Shown here: positions 36,024 through 45,082 of the stretch, piece after piece | Numbering within the stretch: position 1 is the first letter of the stretch | Layout: the number at the start of each line of letters is the position of its first letter | The notes under the pieces: model-generated | What the model was told of the DNA's origin: nothing | The model's input: only the letters and a program-made list of their open reading frames with translations | The model's database searches: none | Position numbers and translations under genes: made by a program | NCBI GenBank assembly: GCA_025463135.1 | Contig: JAOAPY010000015.1 | Span: 62,001-126,000 of the forward strand | Source: Acidobacteriota bacterium | GTDB lineage: Bacteria; Acidobacteriota; Blastocatellia; Pyrinomonadales; Pyrinomonadaceae | Reading direction: 5' to 3' | Length of the DNA: 64,000 nucleotides

Positions 36024-38108
36024 TTAACGCAAACTGTAAACAGTCGGCTCAACTGAAGTGAAGCCACTTTCGCTATCTCTCTGCTCAACCCCAACCGCTT
36101 TGAGGTTGCTTCGATTAACTTCGCTCGATGCGAAAATCCGCCGCGTCACTTCATACAACACAAAGAGCGACCACGGGCGCGTCCAGGAGGTGCGGCCCTC
36201 GAGAAACGACTGCCACACTGCATCGACGGCCTTTGTCTGAATTATTCCCGACAGCGCTTTAGGCTGATCGGCAAGTGACGCTTCTACTTGTTTGCGAAGT
36301 GAGCCCGAAAGCCACTTTTGATAGGGCAATACGAAACCACGTTTTGGTCCTGAGGTCACACGTTCGGGCAGCGACTGTGGCAATGATGAAACCAGCAACG
36401 GCTTTGCGGTCTTTCCATCAAACTTTTGCGTGCCTGGAATTCGCAATACCTGCTCAACCAGAACGTGATCTAGTAGCGGCACCCGAACCTCTAGTGAATG
36501 GGCCATGCTCATCACATCGGTATCCCGCAAGAGTGTATTCGCGATATAGGTCTTCAACTCCAGATACGAGAGGCGGCTAAGCGGATCAAAGCTAAGCGAT
36601 CTGTTGACGATCGTTTTCATGCGCTTGCCCCAATCGCCATAATCGATCCCGGCGACGGCGTCCGGATCGAGGAGGCCGGCAATTTGATTCGGAAGAAAAA
36701 GGGTACGTGATAAGAAGTAAGGATGCGGAAAACCGTACTCTGAAAGGATCAGAGCGCGCAGCTTTACATTGCGATCGCTGCCATTCCCAGGCACCAGTGC
36801 CGAGGCAAAGCGTCGTAGCAAGAACGGCGCCTGCGACCACTTCTCGAGCAGATGTTCACGCCGCGGTATGGTGCGAAAGTGCTCGTACCCACAAAACACT
36901 TCGTCACCTCCGAGACCGGAAAGCGCTACCGTCATGCCAGCCTGTTTGACCGCGCGCGACACGTGAAAAGTATTGACGCCGTCGATGCTCGGTTGATCCA
37001 GCGCGCCGATCGCTTCCTGATAAGAGGCGAGCATTCCAGCTTCGGTAAGCAGAATCGGATGGTGCTCGACTCCCAATTGGCGGGCGGTCTCTTTCGCCTG
37101 CGCGCCTTCATCAAAAGATGTTTCCTCAAAACCAATCGTAAAGGTCTTGACCGGATCTTCCGAACCAACCTGGGCCAGCATGGCGATAGCGCTAGAGTCG
37201 ATGCCGCCGCTAAGGAATACTCCGTGCGGCACATCGCTGATAAGTCTGAGACGAACGGCATCCGACAGAGTGTCGCGCAGTGTGGCACGGGCATCCCGCG
37301 CGTGGGGCGTTGAGTCGTCATCCACGCCAATCACGGGCAAGATGCCCGTGTCACGTTTGTCGGCAACGTCCCAGTACTCATGAAGCTCGATGGCGCCGTT
37401 CGGTTTGACCGTGAGCGTGTGCGCGGCGGGCAGTGATTTTATGCCATCGATTATCGTCAGTGGATCCTGCACCGCGCCAAACATCAGGAAGGTATCGAGA
37501 CCCGTGATGTTAAGCCTCGGCTCGATCAATCCGGTCGCCAGGATCGCTCGCAGCTCTGACGCAAAAATAAACGTCGCACGTGCATCCTGCCCGTGTGAGG
37601 TAGTGTTACTCCCACCCATCACGGTCGGGATGCTCGTGACACAGTAGTACAGCGGTTTGATTCCAAGCCGATCGCGGGCGAGGAACAGCTCCTTGCGCTG
37701 CTCGTCCCAAATCGCCAACGCAAACATTCCGCGCCAGCGTTTGACACACTCCCTGCCCCACACGCGATACGAATGCAGCAGCACTTCCGTGTCGGAGTTC
37801 GAGCGAAAGGCGCAGCCATGGCCTTCCAGTTCGCGTCGCAGTTCCTTGAAGTTGTAAACCTCACCGTTATAGCTGATCCAATTTCCAGTCAGAGGATCCA
37901 GCATGGGCTGATGACCGGCAATAGAGAGATCGATGATTGAGAGCCTCTGATGGCCAAACACTACCTGCTGGTTATCACCGGCGCCGGCAATGGCTATCAA
38001 TCCGCTATCATCCGGCCCGCGATGAATGATCGTGGACAGACCGCGCTGGACCGCCTCAATTGCGTCTTCGCGCCGCCCGATAAAACTAAGACCTAAGATT
38101 CCGCACAT
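36024..38108 (-). CDS. asnB: AsnB-type amidotransferase (copy 2) with two palindromic insertions
   Basis: 694 residues, starting MCGILGLSF with the catalytic Cys2. Glutaminase motifs RGPDDSG and SYNGEVYNF, then SGGIDSSAIAML (PP-loop) and GLGGDEVFCGY. Compared with copy 1 it has two extra segments, about 157-179 (with SHGQDARAT) and 252-276 (with DTGILPV and ARDARAT), which are in-frame translations of palindromic DNA. They fall in surface-loop positions and leave the frame intact, so the enzyme may still work. Sits between the GT4 gene and the beta-helix gene. Role in amidating the polysaccharide is inferred. Confidence 0.87.
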   Translation of the reverse strand: MCGILGLSFIGRREDAIEAVQRGLSTIIHRGPDDSGLIAIAGAGDNQQVVFGHQRLSIIDLSIAGHQPMLDPLTGNWISYNGEVYNFKELRRELEGHGCAFRSNSDTEVLLHSYRVWGRECVKRWRGMFALAIWDEQRKELFLARDRLGIKPLYYCVTSIPTVMGGSNTTSHGQDARATFIFASELRAILATGLIEPRLNITGLDTFLMFGAVQDPLTIIDGIKSLPAAHTLTVKPNGAIELHEYWDVADKRDTGILPVIGVDDDSTPHARDARATLRDTLSDAVRLRLISDVPHGVFLSGGIDSSAIAMLAQVGSEDPVKTFTIGFEETSFDEGAQAKETARQLGVEHHPILLTEAGMLASYQEAIGALDQPSIDGVNTFHVSRAVKQAGMTVALSGLGGDEVFCGYEHFRTIPRREHLLEKWSQAPFLLRRFASALVPGNGSDRNVKLRALILSEYGFPHPYFLSRTLFLPNQIAGLLDPDAVAGIDYGDWGKRMKTIVNRSLSFDPLSRLSYLELKTYIANTLLRDTDVMSMAHSLEVRVPLLDHVLVEQVLRIPGTQKFDGKTAKPLLVSSLPQSLPERVTSGPKRGFVLPYQKWLSGSLRKQVEASLADQPKALSGIIQTKAVDAVWQSFLEGRTSWTRPWSLFVLYEVTRRIFASSEVNRSNLKAVGVEQRDSESGFTSVEPTVYSLR
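37281..37354. repeat. Palindromic element inserted in frame in asnB copy 2 (second site)
   Basis: Plus strand: GTGGCACGGGCATCCCGCGC at 37281 and CACGGGCAAGATGCCCGTGT near 37332-37351 form inverted ends around a ~28-base centre. Each end is itself palindromic (CGGGCAAGATGCCCG). Same element as 37572-37640. Confidence 0.75.
37572..37640. repeat. Palindromic element inserted in frame in asnB copy 2 (first site)
   Basis: Plus strand: GTCGCACGTGCATCCTGCCC and GGTCGGGATGCTCGTGAC form inverted ends; translated on the minus strand as a segment with SHGQDARAT. Related to 37281-37354. Confidence 0.7.
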
Positions 38109-38109
38109 A

Positions 38110-38178
38110 AGAAACTCGCCAAGAGCAAAGAGCTAAGCGTCTTCGCTGTGCCCTTTGCCCCTTACCCCTTTGCGCTTT
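38110..38178. repeat. Inverted heptamer array (GRGCNAA family) between asnB and the beta-helix gene
   Basis: Left GAGCAAA-GAGCTAA units and right TTTGCCC/TTAGCC-like units run in opposite senses with no appreciable loop. The right arm overlaps the stop region of the beta-helix gene. Confidence 0.6.
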
Positions 38179-39790
38179 AGTTCTTAGCCACGCTCCAGGT
38201 GACATTTGAGTTGCTCGTTCTGTCGCTCGAGACAATATCGAACCCCTCGACTGTCTTGTTGGCGAAGTGCAGCCGCTCGTCGGCATCACTCGCCAGTGAA
38301 ATGGAATAGTTTGTATTACGTCGCCGCGTTAACTTAACCCTAAGAGCGCCTCTCGACATTTGACCCTGCCCGGCAACTGCATCGGTAACAAGATTGGGCC
38401 AAACGATTTCGCCCTTTACGCCCTCGATGAGGGTCGCCAATCCATCAATTGCGTTGTTGTCCGGATGCATATAAAGCACTTTGCCGCGCACGATGTTGCT
38501 GGTCGCTACAAACTGATAATTCTTACCGCTTCCGCCTGTGCCGTAGTCATAAAAGATCCATGACTCACCTTCGCGACCAACGAAGTTATTCTCAAGCGTA
38601 AGGTTAGTTTCCCCTCGAATAATCGCATGAGTCGGCATTTGATTGGGTTCTGACATAAAGGTGCAATTACGCACCGCGACTGTTCCCACCCCTCCAATCG
38701 TTAGGGCCACATCCGGATTGACCATCTCAAAGCGAGCACCGATTACTGATAGTGTGCTCGTCCACCCAGTGGCGGTTATGTCGGTGCCGTTCGCGCCAAA
38801 CCCTCCGCCGAAGATATGACAATCCGACGCGCTTCCCAGATGCAGACCCGAGATCTTGTTATTTGCAAAGCTGCAATTCAGAAAGGTGATGACCAGTGTG
38901 TTTCCGGTCGAAAGCCCCACGAATCCGTTAGCGTTACCATCGAACGCTACGTTGCGAAAGCTTAATTCAGAGGAAGCCGCCTGCGTAGTGGGATCGCCTG
39001 CCTGCAAACCGAAATAGAAGCCGGTGAAGATGCAATTATCGATATTGAAGTTGTTGGATTGTGTTCCGGTTCCCGGTCCCGAGAATCGCAGCCCCACCGT
39101 CCGCCCAAAGGAAACGCCATTCTGAAATCGGATTCGATCAATGTTCGAGTACTTATTAGCCCAGAACTTCACCATCAATCCATCCGTTGCCCCCACCCAA
39201 TTCAGAGTAGTACCGTTAGAACCAGCACCATGACCCCGGAGAGTGATGTACGTGAAAGGAACCCCCACACCGACTTGCCACGTAGAAGCCAGGTTATAGG
39301 TATTAACCAAATCAATGTCAGCTGCCGTCAAGGTCGCGGCCGCGGTGGAACAGGCATTCAATGCCGGCGAGTCATCTTTCGTTGTCTTGGCGCCCCACCA
39401 TTCCGGGTTCAGAACTGAGAGGTAGCGGTTTCCCTTGAAAGAGACTGTTCCCTGCCCTGCTAGAGCATTGAAAAAAATTTGTTTACCGGCGGGATTGATG
39501 ATGTCTCCCAGAATCGTCAGCGTTCCGCCCGTGTTAACCGTGAGTCCAGCTCCGTCCGTGTTGTCTATAGTAATGTTGGCAGGGATGGTCGTCTGGCTTA
39601 CGGCACAACGAGCGACATTCTGCGCCGGTAATTTCAGGGTACGCGATTCTGAGCCGAAGCTGGAAATTACTCGGTTGAGTTCTGAAGTGTCGTTCGTCCC
39701 CGAGCAGTTCAAAGCGATGCTACCTTGTTGCGCATGAGCCGTGCCGTAGCCCCCCATAAAAACGATGACAACCCCCAGGATGACTTTCAT
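38177..39790 (-). CDS. Secreted right-handed beta-helix protein
   Basis: 537 residues. Signal peptide MKVILGVVIVFMGGYGTAHA. The mature part is a long series of short strands with repeated N-x-x-F-x-x-N patterns (SFRNVAFDGNANGF, FLNCSFANNKISGLHLG, AVRNCTFMSEPNQM) typical of pectate-lyase-like or tail-spike beta-helices. It has no visible catalytic motif set, so it may be a polysaccharide lyase, epimerase or binding protein. Lying inside an EPS locus, a role in trimming or modifying the exported polymer is likely, by analogy with alginate AlgG/AlgK-type neighbours. Confidence 0.78.
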   Translation of the reverse strand: MKVILGVVIVFMGGYGTAHAQQGSIALNCSGTNDTSELNRVISSFGSESRTLKLPAQNVARCAVSQTTIPANITIDNTDGAGLTVNTGGTLTILGDIINPAGKQIFFNALAGQGTVSFKGNRYLSVLNPEWWGAKTTKDDSPALNACSTAAATLTAADIDLVNTYNLASTWQVGVGVPFTYITLRGHGAGSNGTTLNWVGATDGLMVKFWANKYSNIDRIRFQNGVSFGRTVGLRFSGPGTGTQSNNFNIDNCIFTGFYFGLQAGDPTTQAASSELSFRNVAFDGNANGFVGLSTGNTLVITFLNCSFANNKISGLHLGSASDCHIFGGGFGANGTDITATGWTSTLSVIGARFEMVNPDVALTIGGVGTVAVRNCTFMSEPNQMPTHAIIRGETNLTLENNFVGREGESWIFYDYGTGGSGKNYQFVATSNIVRGKVLYMHPDNNAIDGLATLIEGVKGEIVWPNLVTDAVAGQGQMSRGALRVKLTRRRNTNYSISLASDADERLHFANKTVEGFDIVSSDRTSNSNVTWSVAKN

Positions 39791-39820
39791 GCGGAGACGA
39801 ATGCGCTGAGGCCCGCCATT

Positions 39821-39975
39821 TCATTCTCACCCGGTTTCAACCGGGTGATCACGGCGACAAAGTTTCCTCCGAACCGTTTCAACGGTTTATCTCCTCTCAG
39901 AAAATCGGAAACCGTTGAAACGGTTGGAAAATCATAACGGCTCTTAGTCACCCGGTTGAAACCGGGTGAGAATGA
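39821..39975. repeat. Nested double palindrome
   Basis: The outer arms are perfect 28-base inverted copies (39821-39848 and 39948-39975), each containing CACCCGGTTTCAACCGGGTG. The inner arms are perfect 17-base inverted copies (39872-39888 and 39909-39925), core AACCGTTTCAACGGTT, separated by 20 bases. Each arm is itself nearly palindromic. No protein-coding frame is supported here; the gap between 39791 and 40033 otherwise holds nothing recognisable. Confidence 0.85.
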
Positions 39976-40033
39976 GATGAAGCCAGCTGCTCCGCTGACC
40001 CAGTTGGTATCGACAGAACCTAGTCGTTGAACT

Positions 40034-41242
40034 CTAAACATGCGTAACACCTGCGGCATTCAAAACCTCGCGCCGAATGCGATACAGCGCTGACGCCGGC
40101 ATTTCTTGCGATAGGATCTCAGTGAATTTTTCTTTGAAGGGTTCGTAGGTGAACTTCTCCAGCAGACGCGCGTGACCCGCACGTCCCATTTGGGCTCGTC
40201 TCCCTGCCCTGGATGCCAGGTCGACGATGGCGTCGGTAAGCTGTTTCACATTTTCATATTCGACCAAAGTGCCGGTCACACCATCTGCTACGACTTCCGG
40301 CGCCCCTCCACTGTTGGCCGCCACGACTGCTTTGCCGTATTTCATGGCCTCAAGAAAAACGAATCCAAACCCTTCTCCGGCGCTCGGCATGACAAACAGA
40401 TCACAGTCTCGGTAACAACTACGCAGCAGCGCCTCTTCGATAAAACCGACGAAGTGAACTCGATCGGTAATGCCGGCGTTGCGTGCCAGCTCTTTATGAC
40501 GCTCCAAGTCGGTTCCTCCACCTACCACCAGATACTGAACATCCGGCACTTTCTTTAAGAGTTCAGGCAGAGCCTCAATTACTTTGTCAACTCCTTTGTA
40601 TTTTTCGTCCTTATCAAGTCGACAAACGGAAAGTATTGTAAAGCCGGTGCTCGCGATTGGCTGTCCGGCTGCGCGGGAGAGTGTCGCAGCATCACCGAAC
40701 TTTGAATTCGGGAGTCTTGAAATCGGATTCTCCTCGTCGGTCCATTCCAGGGCATTGGGCAGGAGGTGAATTCGTTCCGCACTCAAGTCGTTGCTCTCAA
40801 CCGCTTTTCGCTTCGTGAACTCGCTGATTGAGATCATGAAGTCAGCCTGTCTCAAAGCATGTCCGCGCAGCCCGCTCAACGGTTGCCACGCGTCAATGCC
40901 ATACAGCATCACACCGTAGCGCAGGTGTGGTTGGAGCTGTTTTAGAATCCATCCAAGCGAAGCGTAATTGACGTGACCAATCAAGGCCAGATCAATTCTT
41001 CTCGTCAAGCCGAGCCGCAAAACCTGACCAACGAATGCACTGCGCTTCCGTGAAAATGCCCGCAGTTGCAGGGTGGACAATTCCCCATGGTGATTTGAGA
41101 TATCAGACGACGTGTCAGTCATGACCAGGACTTGCTTCTCGGCCGAGCTTGCTAAGTCATTGAGAGCTCGACACACCAGGCGATTGTACGTAGGTATCCC
41201 GCCGTACGAGCCGAAAGTTGTAGTCTGCAAAGTCAGGATCAA
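40034..41242 (-). CDS. Glycosyltransferase family 4
   Basis: About 402 residues. GT-B type: LTLQTTTFGSYGGIPTYNRLV at the N-terminus, ISEFTKRKAVE, then ILSVCRLDKDEKYKGVDKVIEALPELL and CDLFVMPSAGEGFGFVFLEAMKYGKAVVA with the E-x7-E pair. The most likely start is TTG 41242, eight bases after the Wzy stop; upstream frame inside wzy lacks support. Donor and acceptor unknown. Confidence 0.87.
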   Translation of the reverse strand: MILTLQTTTFGSYGGIPTYNRLVCRALNDLASSAEKQVLVMTDTSSDISNHHGELSTLQLRAFSRKRSAFVGQVLRLGLTRRIDLALIGHVNYASLGWILKQLQPHLRYGVMLYGIDAWQPLSGLRGHALRQADFMISISEFTKRKAVESNDLSAERIHLLPNALEWTDEENPISRLPNSKFGDAATLSRAAGQPIASTGFTILSVCRLDKDEKYKGVDKVIEALPELLKKVPDVQYLVVGGGTDLERHKELARNAGITDRVHFVGFIEEALLRSCYRDCDLFVMPSAGEGFGFVFLEAMKYGKAVVAANSGGAPEVVADGVTGTLVEYENVKQLTDAIVDLASRAGRRAQMGRAGHARLLEKFTYEPFKEKFTEILSQEMPASALYRIRREVLNAAGVTHV

Positions 41243-41250
41243 CGGTTGAG

Positions 41251-42765
41251 TTATCCCTGTGACGCCGGCTGGATAAGAGGGAGGTGCGATACACTCTGCG
41301 AGGAAGGCGGCGTCCGCACCCACCAAAGTAAAATGCAACTCGCCACGAGATTCTGAATCAGGGCGCCAAACAGCATTTCAGCGCTGGTACCGATGCCGTT
41401 CAAAAAATAGACAAAGGTTGCAAGGAAAATGGCTTGTCCACCGGCACCCGATTGCGCTCCGGCAAAGACATCCTCGAGCAGCGAAGTGACTAATCCCAGA
41501 AAGGCCATAAGGATTACCACGCCCGCAATGCCGAAGTTCATGTATCCCTCGCCCATTAGAGTGGCTCCGAACGATGAAGTTTTGACACCCTCTTCCGTGG
41601 ATATGTCATAGGCCACGGCATAATAATTGTTGGCAGCATTGGCGATTGGCTTCTCAGGCCATAGGATCCTGGGAACCCAGGTAATTGTTAGATAGCGGTA
41701 AGTATCGCCATATTGATAGGGAACGACCGAAGGAGTCAGGGAATAGATATGAGCGAAAGTGTGAATCAGATCGGTGCGAACGCTGGCATCTGATGTTGAT
41801 TCCGCCAGGTCTCGCCTACCTGAGAAAGATTCACTCCAGTAACTAACAGCTTGATTTACCCAGTCAGTGGCGCGGTCAGTTGTCGATGTTTCAGCTGCCG
41901 CTGACGTGTCCTGAACTATAGCGGTCCTGATGTTCTTTTTTACGGGTGACAAGAAGAGAAATATCACTCCGACGACGATTAGCATAGAGACCGGGAATCG
42001 CTTGGTATAAAACCACTTTGATATGAACAAGACTGCGAGTGGCGTCATCATCGCCTCCATCATCGTGGTGGTGAAGCCTTTTACAGCAGCTGCGGCAACG
42101 ATGGTGTAAAGCAAAATCTTGTGCACTCGGTTCCCAATTCCCGAAAATACGAACCAGGCCAGAATGCCGATGGCCACCAGCAGTTGGTTTTGCAACAGAC
42201 TGATAATTGATGAAAACTGAAGGAGGACTTGATCAGGAAGCAGCGCTTGCACCCGCCCCAATAACAGCGCCAGAAGGAACACCGCCACGCAGAAGATTTC
42301 CGCCCTTCTGCGGTTCAAGGGGAGACTTACATGGGGAAGAAGCTTCACAGCCTTTCTGTGATTGAGCGAGTAATAAGCAACCTGAAGAGTGACCACTCCT
42401 AAGATTGAAAGGATCAGCGCTGCGACCACCGGCCCTTCGTCGAGGTATCGAAAGCCATCATTCAGTATTACGCCCTGCTCCTGAAAGAAAACGGGAAGTG
42501 CGTACTGGGCCGCAAATGCCAAACACAGTATAGGTAGTATTGGTAGTCCGCTCTCACCCAACACATACCGAAAGGTCGGGAAAAGACATATATCCAATAA
42601 GATCATTGCTAACACTAACTGAGTTACTGAATAGTCATAGTTAGAAAGAACAGCTGGAACTGCCACGTTGATAAAAGCTAATAACGCGAGCGAAAACCTG
42701 ATGCGTTTTGGCGCCTTGGACAGCGTCCCCACCAGGGACATTAGAAAAGGAGGCTTAAGTTGCAT
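41251..42765 (-). CDS. O-antigen/EPS polymerase-like polytopic membrane protein (Wzy)
   Basis: 504 residues with about eleven or twelve transmembrane segments. A large periplasmic loop (about 270-380) contains YSLTPSVVPYQYGDTYRYLTITWVPRILWPEKP, a pattern of the O-antigen polysaccharide polymerase group. The position next to several glycosyltransferases and upstream of Wzx supports a Wzy role. The alternative is a second O-antigen ligase. Low sequence conservation makes the call moderate. Confidence 0.75.
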   Translation of the reverse strand: MQLKPPFLMSLVGTLSKAPKRIRFSLALLAFINVAVPAVLSNYDYSVTQLVLAMILLDICLFPTFRYVLGESGLPILPILCLAFAAQYALPVFFQEQGVILNDGFRYLDEGPVVAALILSILGVVTLQVAYYSLNHRKAVKLLPHVSLPLNRRRAEIFCVAVFLLALLLGRVQALLPDQVLLQFSSIISLLQNQLLVAIGILAWFVFSGIGNRVHKILLYTIVAAAAVKGFTTTMMEAMMTPLAVLFISKWFYTKRFPVSMLIVVGVIFLFLSPVKKNIRTAIVQDTSAAAETSTTDRATDWVNQAVSYWSESFSGRRDLAESTSDASVRTDLIHTFAHIYSLTPSVVPYQYGDTYRYLTITWVPRILWPEKPIANAANNYYAVAYDISTEEGVKTSSFGATLMGEGYMNFGIAGVVILMAFLGLVTSLLEDVFAGAQSGAGGQAIFLATFVYFLNGIGTSAEMLFGALIQNLVASCILLWWVRTPPSSQSVSHLPLIQPASQG

Positions 42766-42814
42766 TGTTCTATGAGCTCAGGAGCCAATCGTTATGTTTA
42801 AGATTGCAGTACGA

Positions 42815-43849
42815 CTAACTGTCGAGTTTCTTCACCCAAACAGTCATGAAATCGCCCTTTTTTGTTACATCGCTGAAAAGCTTGTAAGCCGGAGCCAGCA
42901 TTTCAAACAAAACCGGCGGAATTGGTCGGGTCTGTCGTGCCGCTAAAGTTTCATTTATCGTTCCAGCCAATTGGCTCGCCACCGAGTAAGCCTGGATCTT
43001 AAGAATTTCAAAGCCAGTGTTTTCAAGAAGCAGTCGGGCCGACGCCTGGGTGTGGTGAAACAAGTGCTTCGGCAGCTGAAGCGCCGGCGAATGGACCAGT
43101 GACAACTTCATGCTCCATGAGTTTTTACAAGGAAGACTCATGAGTAGGTAGCCGCCAGGCTTCAGCATGTCCCAGCATTTGTTCAAGACTTGAACCGGTT
43201 CGTGCAAGTGTTCAAAGACGTGGTCCAGTCGCACACAGTCAAACGATCCTTCGCGATATGAATTCTCGAGGAACCTGCCATTGCTCACCTCGACTCCCTT
43301 TCCCAGCAGTCGCGAGGCATTCTCGGTATTGGCGTCGATGTCATAACCGTGAAGGTTTCGATATCCCAACTCAGACATCATGAGCAACCAATTACCTGAG
43401 CCGTATCCGAGATCAAACATACAGGCGTCCCGGCCGAGGCTCAGAGGTATGCTCAGCGTGTATGGAGTTGTCCTTCCGGTTACCCATTCACAAAGGATGC
43501 CAAGTCCGGTCCTGCATAATGCTGATGGCCCATCGGATGGGTTGGCTGAACGCAACCTGGCAACCCGGCACTTAATGGAGTTCGCTTCGCGTGCGGGATC
43601 GCGGTGTGAACCATCAAAGTTGCCGTAACTAGAATCATAAAAAGTCTGAAGCAACTCCCAGGTTGGTTTGGGGTCAACGAAGCCAAGCCCACAATGTGTA
43701 CATTCGATCAGGCAGTACCGCCATTCCGCGGAGTGTCCGTTTGTGGTGTATTCATGTCTCAGATCTTTTAGCAGGACGGTGGAAGACCGGCTTGCGCATG
43801 CCACGCACGCACCCGTGCCGTTACCTGATGGTCTAAGGGCGGAATTCAC
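42815..43849 (-). CDS. SAM-dependent methyltransferase with N-terminal zinc-ribbon
   Basis: 344 residues. N-terminal CVAC...CTHCGLGFVDPKP zinc-ribbon-like module, then the class I methyltransferase core with DLGYGSGNWLLMMSELGY, DCVRLDHVFEHLHEPVQVL and LKPGGYLLMSLP. Such proteins act in sugar C- or O-methylation and in polysaccharide loci. Start GTG at 43849; its GTGA overlaps the upstream glycosyltransferase stop by four bases. Acceptor unknown. Confidence 0.87.
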   Translation of the reverse strand: MNSALRPSGNGTGACVACASRSSTVLLKDLRHEYTTNGHSAEWRYCLIECTHCGLGFVDPKPTWELLQTFYDSSYGNFDGSHRDPAREANSIKCRVARLRSANPSDGPSALCRTGLGILCEWVTGRTTPYTLSIPLSLGRDACMFDLGYGSGNWLLMMSELGYRNLHGYDIDANTENASRLLGKGVEVSNGRFLENSYREGSFDCVRLDHVFEHLHEPVQVLNKCWDMLKPGGYLLMSLPCKNSWSMKLSLVHSPALQLPKHLFHHTQASARLLLENTGFEILKIQAYSVASQLAGTINETLAARQTRPIPPVLFEMLAPAYKLFSDVTKKGDFMTVWVKKLDS

Positions 43850-44985
43850 TGCGGCGTGCCTACTAATCTGGTGGCTTCAATCACATTTCTCCAGGAGCTA
43901 TCGTAATTCCACTTCGAAAGGATGCGGTCATTCTCCTGGACCACGAGATCCGGACGGTCTGATTCCAATAAGCGGATCAGTTTATTTGCGAGGTCTTGCG
44001 GATTGCCAACATCATATATCGCACCGTTCTTGTCAGGCTCAATGAGATCGTAGCCCGCGCCCACCCTGGAAGAAGCGATCACGGGGAGTCCGCAGGCCAA
44101 CGCTTCCTGCACCGACACCCCCCACGGTTCGTAGTGGGTCGGATGCACGAAGATAGTGGCGATGCCGTAAAGCCCGGGTAGTTCCGGATAAGGAACATAA
44201 CCGGCAAAAATAACGTCGTCCGCGCCATGATTCAGCGCGTGCTGCTCCAACAACGAGCGCTGGTCCCCATCGCCAACCAGTAGCAGCACCGGTCTGGGCC
44301 TGGGCATATCGCAAAATGCTTTCAGTAGGTCCCAGGGCGCTTCCCGTTCATTGAATTTTGTTACGCTCAAAATGATGCGGTCTTCACCAGGTAAATTATA
44401 TCGAGTTCTAAGCGACGCTTTTGTCTCCGGGGTCAGGCTGGATTTTTCTTTGAAATAGTCATTGTCAACCGCATAGGAGAAGAGAGAGATCCGGTCTCGT
44501 TTGATACCGTATCGTTGTAGATACTCGATGGTGAGGGTGCTGGTCGCAAAAAAGTGCTGGTACAGGTGCGTAAAGCCGCGAAACATTATTTTCTTGAGGA
44601 ATTGTTTCGTTCGGGACGCGCGATCAAACAGTACTGAGTCAAGGCGCAGGGCCGTCGGTGTTCCCAAAAAACGCGCGTAAAGAGCCGCCAGCAAATACTC
44701 GCTTCTGCTATAACCGTTTACGATTAGCAGATCGTACTTCTCATGTTTGATGTCCCTCCGTAACCAGCGCATTCGACCGCTCGATGGCATCCAGGAATGC
44801 TGGTATCCACTGAGAAGATCAATTCCCCATGAGACGTTTGCTGATATCTCCGGATCGTAAATATTGTCCTTCCGGGAAAGGTCAGTGTAGATGATGCGAA
44901 TATCATGAGCAGCGTCGCGCGCAGCATATCTGAAGAACGGACCTTCGAACTGCGTTGGATGAGCGACTACGACACCGATTTTCAA
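43846..44985 (-). CDS. Glycosyltransferase family 4
   Basis: 379 residues. IGVVVAHPTQFEGPFFRYAA at the start, then RIILSVTKFNEREAPWDLLKAF and PGLYGIATIFVHPTHYEPWGVSVQEALACGLPVIAS (E-x7-E). Start is TTG at 44985 with GAGG five bases upstream. It overlaps the following methyltransferase start by four bases, suggesting that the two act in sequence. Sugar specificity unknown. Confidence 0.88.
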   Translation of the reverse strand: MKIGVVVAHPTQFEGPFFRYAARDAAHDIRIIYTDLSRKDNIYDPEISANVSWGIDLLSGYQHSWMPSSGRMRWLRRDIKHEKYDLLIVNGYSRSEYLLAALYARFLGTPTALRLDSVLFDRASRTKQFLKKIMFRGFTHLYQHFFATSTLTIEYLQRYGIKRDRISLFSYAVDNDYFKEKSSLTPETKASLRTRYNLPGEDRIILSVTKFNEREAPWDLLKAFCDMPRPRPVLLLVGDGDQRSLLEQHALNHGADDVIFAGYVPYPELPGLYGIATIFVHPTHYEPWGVSVQEALACGLPVIASSRVGAGYDLIEPDKNGAIYDVGNPQDLANKLIRLLESDRPDLVVQENDRILSKWNYDSSWRNVIEATRLVGTPQ

Positions 44986-45082
44986 GGCTGCCTCTGCTGC
45001 AATATCGGAACCTTCAATGAAATCAAACCCGTAAGTTTTCCAGGTCCATGACCGAATGGTTGCGAACTATTTAGGCTGACGG

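Noticed and set aside
35814-36056. Open frame across the divergent inverted-repeat element
   Set aside because: Runs through repeat DNA without start context or domain.
32653-38108. Lasso peptide cyclase pair
   Set aside because: Both AsnB-type proteins have a full glutaminase domain with Cys2, and there is no B2 protease or precursor nearby; they fit amidotransferases of EPS loci.
39787-40059. Open frame through the nested palindrome
   Set aside because: Translates the palindrome; the periodic SPGFNRV and LKRFGGN words come from the repeats, not from a protein.
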